Assembly: GCA_033026295.1 (NCBI GenBank)
Contig: CM065189.1
Location: forward strand, 1,765,851-1,829,850
Direction of reading: 5' to 3'
Source: Channa striata
Lineage: Eukaryota > Chordata > Actinopteri > Anabantiformes > Channidae
DNA length: 64,000 bases
In this document: positions 58,291 to 64,000 of the stretch, piece by piece
How positions within the stretch are numbered: the stretch's first letter is position 1
How the letters are laid out: every line of letters begins with the position of its first letter
The notes under the pieces: generated by a model
What the model saw: only the letters and a program-made list of their open reading frames with translations
Databases searched by the model: none
What the model was told of the DNA's origin: nothing
Position numbers and translations under genes: made by a program

Positions 58291-59420
58291 TTGTATATTA
58301 AATACCACCTGATGGTTTTATTGTTGTGGTTGATTGGTGCACATTTTTTTAGAGAGCACTCATTCGCTGTTGCACCTTTTCTTGAGAATGACATTGGCAA
58401 TAAGCGGCAGTCTTTATTGGAAGCCAGCATGTAGCACCCACTAGCCTTTCTCACAAACCGTCAGCTGAGATGAAGTCAGCGAGGTGCTGCAAGGAGGATT
58501 CCATTTGTTTTCAAGGCGGTCCCTTCCACGTGAGCATTGTTGAGTAATCACTGAAATGAGACAGACATCTGGCTGCACCGGCCTCCATTTGTTTTTATCT
58601 GACACATTTTAAGTGTCAGTGAGCAACGTGGCTTTGCACTAGCCGTTTTCATGTGATGAACTAAGTTGTTACTAGATATTTAAACCCAGGAACACGGTGT
58701 GACATTTCCTTAAACGAAAGTCTTGCACTGATGTATCAGTAGAATTGCACAGACCCACTCATTCGCGCGTGTGCACGTTATTGTATCTGAGTCCTTGCAG
58801 GGGACTTCTCGAAACAGCCGCAGCCCAAACCTCATTAACCGAAACTGCATCCACAACATTTGGTGCTTGTGCAATAACTTGTAAACACATTAAAAATTAA
58901 ATTGCACCTACAGGCTTTGAAGCTGCATGTGCATTTTAATTCATAAGCATCCCAACTCTTATTAACAAGTGTTGTCCCCTCTAAAAATGGCCTGTATGAG
59001 ATGGGGAAAAAAAGTGCAGTTTGCTACTGTGCTAGATTACAGTTCTGTTTGAAACTCAGAATCAAATTTGTGAATTTATTTGAGCCTCAATCTGCACTGA
59101 AATGAACAGAAATAACTGATATCGTGTAACAATGGGCTGTTTGACTTTAGGCCAAGAAGCAAATCATCAAGACGAGCAAGATGTTCAATCCACTCGTCCA
59201 CTTAATCATGTTACTGGTGTGCAGCTGCTTTGGAAAATTTCTGAGCCTAGCCCATAAATCAGTGCTTTACAGATCTGCATCTGTCAGCCCGATTTACTAA
59301 CAATCACTGTTTGCTGGACCTTGCACTTACATGTTGTAGTGCAAACAGTCATTGTGAGTTCAGGAAGTAATGTGACTTTCTGTGGACAGGTATCCACCAC
59401 ACCTTTTATACACCAAAACT
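58290..59420. promoter_or_regulatory. Large enhancer-like repeat-free block
   Basis: About 1.1 kb with no repeats and very few open frames. Words include cctccatttgtttttatctg, ttgagtaatcactgaaatga, gtgcattttaattcataagc, ccataaatcagtgctttaca and gatttactaacaatcactgt. Of all the window this looks most like a long conserved non-coding element. No microRNA that I know matches it. Confidence 0.4.
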
Positions 59421-61020
59421 GAGTTTATAATTGAGTAGCATTGTGGCAGAGGGGTAAGCGATGGCTCCAGATCTGAGGGTCCCTAACCCCAGTGGCCTGA
59501 TTGGCTCTAGTTCTTGGCTTAGAGCCTCACAGCAGCGCTCTGGACTAATTGGACTTTGTGCTGGATAAGACAAGAGTAAAATCAATTACAGTGATGTAAC
59601 TGGGATCTAAAAAACATGCAAGAATGACAGTTTCCAAGTACCCATGATGCTTCTGAATTTAGTTGAAGAAAATTAAGGGAAAGCTTGTTTTAACAGGCCT
59701 AAGACGAGCCTTACTTGCTTGTAAACGAACACAAAACCTGAAAGTTTATCCACATGAGACGACTAGACAACGTTCTGTATTCGTCTGTATACTGGATTTT
59801 CAGAGACAAGCTGACGGCAGCTGTCTCTGTTGCTGATTGTGTGAAAGCACTGTAAGGTTTTCCGTGAAAACGGAATAATTGACTGGATGTTAAGCGTAAA
59901 ATTGACCATACCTCACCACACACAGCTATAATGCTGAATACACCTGGGGGTGGTCTGATCTACACCTCACTCACTCAATATATTTGGCTATTTTATCGCG
60001 GTCCAAAAACATGCACATTAAGTTAAGCCGTGACTCTGAAATCGCCCGTAGATGTGACTGTGAAGGCCAAAGCATGTGAGTGGGGGCACTGCCACCCAGA
60101 AAGTGACTAATGCCATCAGTAATGAGGCGTTTAATCACAGGATAAAGGTGATCATTGAGAATATTGATTTGCACGAAGCTCCCCTCTAAAGGGAGTAGTG
60201 TGCCAAAACCATACCCGCAAAACCTTCATGGAGCTCAAGCGTTCTCCTGCTGTACGGAATACTTGCATCTACCCACGTGTTGAGAAAACGGTGAAGAATG
60301 ACATTTCTCTTGATTTCTACACCTCAGAACCCTCAAATGAGCATTCATCGTCTTTGGTGGATCAAATGTTTGCACTAGTTGAGTGCTGTGGACTGCAGAC
60401 AGGCCAGTGTGGCACACCAAACCTCCTCCAGGGCCCTGCTGGGTGAATCTATGTGGAATGTTGTGTGACATTGTGTAGCTGAAGTAAGCAAGTTGTGGAA
60501 AAGCTGTTGTGTGGACGTCAGCATAAGGTAGTTGGAGAAACCAGCTTTCTCCTGTAGTCAAAACAATGTTTACATGCGCTTCAGAAACCTGGCTCAAAAT
60601 GTCTCGAAACTCGTTTTGTGTTGCTTTAATTTTCGTCTGACTCCAGTTTTTGTAGGCACGTGTGCGGTTGGAGAACGCTGATTGGAAACATGGCTCCTAA
60701 TCATCACCAGAGCGATACTGCCTCCATTTTTAAATGAAAGTACGCCCAAGGTTTGACTGGAAATGAAACAAAAAAGTGCCCAGTAGAAATCTAAATAAGT
60801 CATCTCCTGCCACATTGTAATGTTCACACAGTTTGCACTTTGCATCATCTGTAGGTCTGTCTCCCCTGTCACTCTGCCTCATCGTTCTCCAGAGAAACAA
60901 GCACAATAACAAAAGTCAGAAAGGAGCATTTCTGTCACGACGCAGATAAAATCACAGTCATGTTTCTAAAACAAAAGTCTGAAATTGGATTCCTTTAAAT
61001 GCTGACGCCAAACTGCCGTA
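59421..61020. other. Single-copy sequence, nothing recognised
   Basis: Frames at 60198-60446 (plus) and 60235-60912 (minus) have no domain. No repeat recognised. Confidence 0.4.
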
Positions 61021-61112
61021 AGTGTGAATGTGAGTTTGAATGGTTGTCTGTCTCTGTGCTGGCCATGAGATAGACTGGAGACCTGACAAATAATGGATGG
61101 ATGTTGTCAACT
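61021..61112 (+). mobile_element. LINE/SINE 3'-tail fragment
   Basis: 'agtgtgaatgtgagtttgaa' + 'tggttgtctgtctctgtg' ... 'gatagactggagacctgaca' ... 'aataatggatggatg' matches the common teleost tail 'gaatggttgtctgtctctatgtg..gatagactggcgacct..atggatgga'. Confidence 0.65.
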
Positions 61113-62341
61113 TCAAATAACAGCTTTGGATGTTTTAACACAGTTGAATTCTGTTTTTATTCACACTGTAGATGTGCCACCTTTAAAAGAACAGGATCAC
61201 ACAGGAATACAAAGCAAATGTCTGTAACCTAAAGGGTATCAGGCAGTGGGGAAGCGTTGGAGGTAAAGACTATGGACAGACAGACCATTTTTTAGTAACA
61301 GATGTATAAATTTAATGGCTTATTAAACCAGAACCTGCACAGTGAATTCAATACGAGGAGATTACCATCTTTGGAGAGCTACCACAGCACAAATATCATA
61401 TTATCATCCACCTTGACAATCACACAGTAAATAGTAGGATGTTGTGCGATTGTCTCCTGTTGTGAGGTCTCCTGCCTAGAAGGTAAACTTGTAAACACCT
61501 GATTGGCCGGCGCAGTGCACTGGCACGCAATCATGTCACACTGCATTGCAGCTAATGTTGAGCCAAGTACAACTTTCTCCAAGACCTGCTGTGCCGCCAC
61601 AGTGGTGTCACGGAAACGAATGAGGGAACAACGGCATACTTTATGGAAACCACTCCAACTGGCCACGCTGGAAAGATTTCGGAAGGTGTTAATGTTGTAG
61701 TCCGTTGGTGTACAAGCTGACACACAAAACGAAATCCGAGCACGGGCTCATGATGCCACCTTCTCTTTAAGGTTTCCTACAGTGCTTGTGAAATCCTCGT
61801 TTACCTTTATCACCAACCACCAATGCTGATGGGATCGGGTTAGAAATGTGTGTGCTTCGTGTGACCTGGTGGGAAAGTGTCACTGTAGCGTATGAGAACA
61901 CAGTGAACTTGGGCTGCTCTCTGTGTGCCCCCTCTCATGTTTTATCCATCATTAGATGCCAGTATTGCTTGCAGTTTAGTCAGCCCACTCTCTGAAGTAA
62001 CAGGGAGTCTCACACTGTGCCTTGGCAGAGACAAGTGAAGGCAACACACACACACACACTTGAACTCGCTCACCCCACAGCGCACAGATGGACACATGGA
62101 TAGGTCTTCAATGACCAACAGTCTCCAAGGACGAACTGATGGCCCATTCACAGCCATGTTCACCCACCCACTCTCACACAATCCTGCCATAAAATCTAAC
62201 CTTAATCACCCGCATTGAAAGTCTAACCCGAACCCGCGGGTCTTTATTAAACAACGTCATAAGGATTTTTTACATATGCTTAATGTCCCACATGCAGTGG
62301 AAGTCACGCACAAAGACACGCTCAACAACTGGGTTGTTTAC

Positions 62342-62342
<1 letters not shown>
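61113..62342. other. Single-copy sequence with one long minus frame
   Basis: The minus frame 61379-61723 (114 codons) is open but no domain is recognised. It might be part of an unknown transposon or chance. A CA run of about 20 bp lies at 62043-62060. Confidence 0.3.

Positions 62343-62375
<33 letters not shown>
62343..62375. repeat. (GT)n microsatellite
   Basis: 33-bp GT run. Confidence 0.95.
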
Positions 62376-62377
<2 letters not shown>

Positions 62378-62394
62378 CTGGTCCTTTACAGATG

Positions 62395-62515
62395 GAATTG
62401 TAATGCCATCAGGAGACATGAAGGGACATGGCACCATTAATAATACAGTCCACAGCCTGCTCCAAGGGCCTGGCTTCAATATTAACAAGCTGCCAGCCTG
62501 ACAGACCACTTTCCC
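62395..62515. promoter_or_regulatory. Enhancer-like repeat-free block
   Basis: 'gatggaattgtaatgccatc', 'gcaccattaataatacagtc', 'ttcaatattaacaagctgcc': dense AT cores in a repeat-free context. Composition-based. Confidence 0.35.
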
Positions 62516-62519
62516 GCGC

Positions 62520-62700
62520 CGCTTTCCCGAACAGTGGCAACTTACCCCAACCTAAAACCAATTCTAAACCTGAACATAAAACAAAGTCTTTTCCCTCAAA
62601 CAAGCCATAAACCTCAAACTTGGCAAACTGTCCTCTCTTTGCCAAATGGCCCTAACTTGGCCCTAACTAGGTAACAGATACAAGCACACACACACAGACA
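62520..62700 (-). mobile_element. Teleost 'gtcccc/ggttagg' repeat, antisense
   Basis: 'cccaacctaaaaccaattct' ... 'aacataaaacaaagtctttt' + 'ccctcaaacaagcc' ... followed by a CA-rich end (62686-62700). This is the antisense wording of an abundant teleost repeat ('ggcttgtttgagggttaagacttt..ggttagg'). Confidence 0.5.
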
Positions 62701-62861
62701 CATGCACGCATCACTGCACTGCCGCAGGCAGCAGATGGTGTGGTGGGCGGCAGGTACAGTAGCAGCCTCCTGACACCCCAAACAGCTGTTACCATTACAA
62801 CATGCTAATTGCCATCAATCAAGGGAGCACCTCAGTGCATTTGTAGATGGTGTTCGTGGTG

Positions 62862-62862
<1 letters not shown>
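62700..62862. promoter_or_regulatory. Enhancer-like repeat-free block
   Basis: 'aacagctgttaccattacaa' + 'catgctaattgccatcaatc' + 'aagggagcacc' packs an E-box (CAGCTG), ATTAC/CTAATTG homeodomain cores and ATCAAT in 50 bp. Composition-based. Confidence 0.35.

Positions 62863-62893
<31 letters not shown>
62863..62893. repeat. (TG)n microsatellite
   Basis: 31-bp TG run. Confidence 0.95.
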
Positions 62894-62896
<3 letters not shown>

Positions 62897-63219
62897 GCGT
62901 GGTTAACCCTGTAAGACGGACAGAGAGAAGGCAAACGCAGAGATTTTCCCCTCATTACCTAAACCCAGAAAGATCCTTTCCCTCCTCTTCTGCAGGAAAA
63001 AAAAACACTGTGATGAATAATGAAGACAACAGGAACAGATAGAACAAGATCCATATCGTTGCATGTCTTTCCTGTGCTCATTAGTGTCTGTCTGCATGTG
63101 TGTGTATGTGCAGAGCCTCTTACATTTTCTATTAAAGTGTGGGAGGTGGGGCTCATGTTAGCACACTGCTGTGGGGTGTGAAATTGTACTTTTCAGCAAG
63201 CAGCTGCACATGGAATTTG

Positions 63220-63430
63220 ATTTGTGCACGTTGACGAGGATCAATGGCCAGAAACGAGCCTATCAATACGGGTCAGACTGGACATGGCCGTATTGATAGT
63301 GCTGCAAACAAACACAAATCGGGTTCAATAGCCCCTCGTGGTTCAAAGGGAGGATTGTTCCGCAACAGTCGCGCAACACGGCAATGCTCAGAACTCAAAC
63401 TGGCAAGTTATGCTGGGAGACATCGATAGA
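63220..63430. promoter_or_regulatory. Enhancer-like block with paired ATCAAT hairpin
   Basis: Repeat-free block holding CTATCAATACGG (63260-63271) and CCGTATTGATAG (63288-63299), a perfect 12-bp inverted repeat with a 16-nt spacer, plus a third ATCAAT at 63240-63245. ATCAAT is the core of Onecut/HNF6-type cut-homeodomain sites. Binding is inference. Confidence 0.4.
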
Positions 63431-63789
63431 TCCATAACTGAACCTTGAATTTGTGTCGATGTGTCCTGCTCTTCACTTCGAGTTCGTTGCCAGGTGTGTA
63501 CAGCCTGGCCTTCCCTTCCTTTCTCCACCTGTGAAGCCAAATGCGTTTTGCTGAGGAACGTAGCTGTAAACAAATTATGATTCCTCTGTGTTGACTAGTA
63601 ACAAATGGATTAATCCAGCAAGATTCTAGGTCAGTTTGTGTGACTCCTCAGCCCAGGCTCCTGTTGTGTGAAAATGTGGTCCGGCCTAGCACGGAAAACT
63701 TCACGTTTCGTTACTTTTAAAAATAAAAGCAAGAACCAACGTCCATATGTTGGAAAGCGTAACTGCACATTGACCTTGGATGTTTTGGT
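63431..63789. other. Single-copy sequence, nothing recognised
   Basis: No gene or repeat recognised. Confidence 0.4.
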
Positions 63790-64000
63790 CAATGCTTTTG
63801 AGTTTCCATCCATCTCGTAATTTTTGCTTCTATGATGTTCCAGAGTCAGCTCATGGTGGCAGCAGGTTTGTTTTCCAGCAACGATTTGTAGCTCCTCCAA
63901 TGAGATCACAAGGCATTCCCAGGTCAGATGAGCTATATTATCTTTCCCAAGAGTTCTACCAGCTGGAATGCCTGGAAGGTCTGCAACGGGAGGCAATCAG
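63790..64000 (-). mobile_element. LINE C-terminal fragment running off the edge
   Basis: The minus frame 63790-63996 includes LGKDNIAHLTWECLVISLEE then LQIVAGKQ. It parallels the remembered C-terminus of teleost LINE ORF2 ('..WRDYISRLAWERLGVPPEELEEVAGER'). The nucleotide text 'aaggcattcccaggtcagat' ... 'cgggaggcaatcag' is the antisense of the same repeat. It continues beyond base 64000. Confidence 0.5.

Noticed and set aside
59310..59350. Possible microRNA hairpin (ttgcacttacatgttgtagt gcaaac)
   Set aside because: The stem is too short and imperfect and no known microRNA seed family matches.

Overview
The window looks like nuclear DNA of a ray-finned fish (teleost), most likely an intergenic or intronic 'gene desert'. 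The evidence is the repeat content: L2-clade (Maui-like) LINE sequence, Tc1/mariner elements and their short deletion derivatives, tRNA-derived SINEs with the teleost tail 'gcgacttaca', and very abundant (CA/TG)n microsatellites. There are no operons, ribosome binding sites or long conserved ORFs. Almost every ORF above 60 codons is a microsatellite reading frame, a repeat or a chance frame. I recognise no complete protein-coding gene, tRNA, rRNA or known microRNA. All family names come from memory of teleost repeats, not from a database search.

Layout. 1-20 kb is mostly single-copy sequence with CA/TG microsatellites, a few old SINE pieces (1505-1637, 7643-7750, 15850-16001, 16251-16330), a Tc1-type MITE (5620-5874) and several blocks with the look of conserved non-coding elements (homeodomain-type AT motifs, moderate GC, no repeat similarity). 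19921-20426 is a 506-bp TG tract. 20.4-31 kb is again mostly single copy, with enhancer-like blocks (21480-22240, 22780-23090, 26400-26760, 30000-30520), SINEs (23480-23632, 28211-28425) and a striking pair of hairpins (29537-29610). 31-36 kb has microsatellites, GC-rich unique sequence and a strongly pyrimidine-biased, LTR-like stretch (35210-36210).

36-57 kb is the repeat-dense part: a tandemly repeated teleost element (36490-36830), a palindromic Tc1-type MITE (37865-38210), a SINE split by an insertion (40205-40675), a nested LINE / Tc1 / LINE complex (43100-45056), an antisense L2 LINE (49042-51330), a forward LINE fragment (51405-51640), a ~1.05-kb fold-back element (52244-53291) and an antisense Tc1 transposase copy (56153-57330). 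Between these lies the only stretch with weak exon-like structure (45319-48284).

57-64 kb returns to single-copy, AT-rich, enhancer-like sequence (58290-59420, 62395-62515, 62700-62850, 63220-63430), including a perfect 12-bp inverted repeat at 63260-63299. A LINE C-terminal fragment runs off the right edge.

How the parts work together: nothing supports a pathway or operon. The most plausible reading is a regulatory landscape of a distant developmental gene, invaded by old, defective transposable elements. Which gene is controlled cannot be told from this window.
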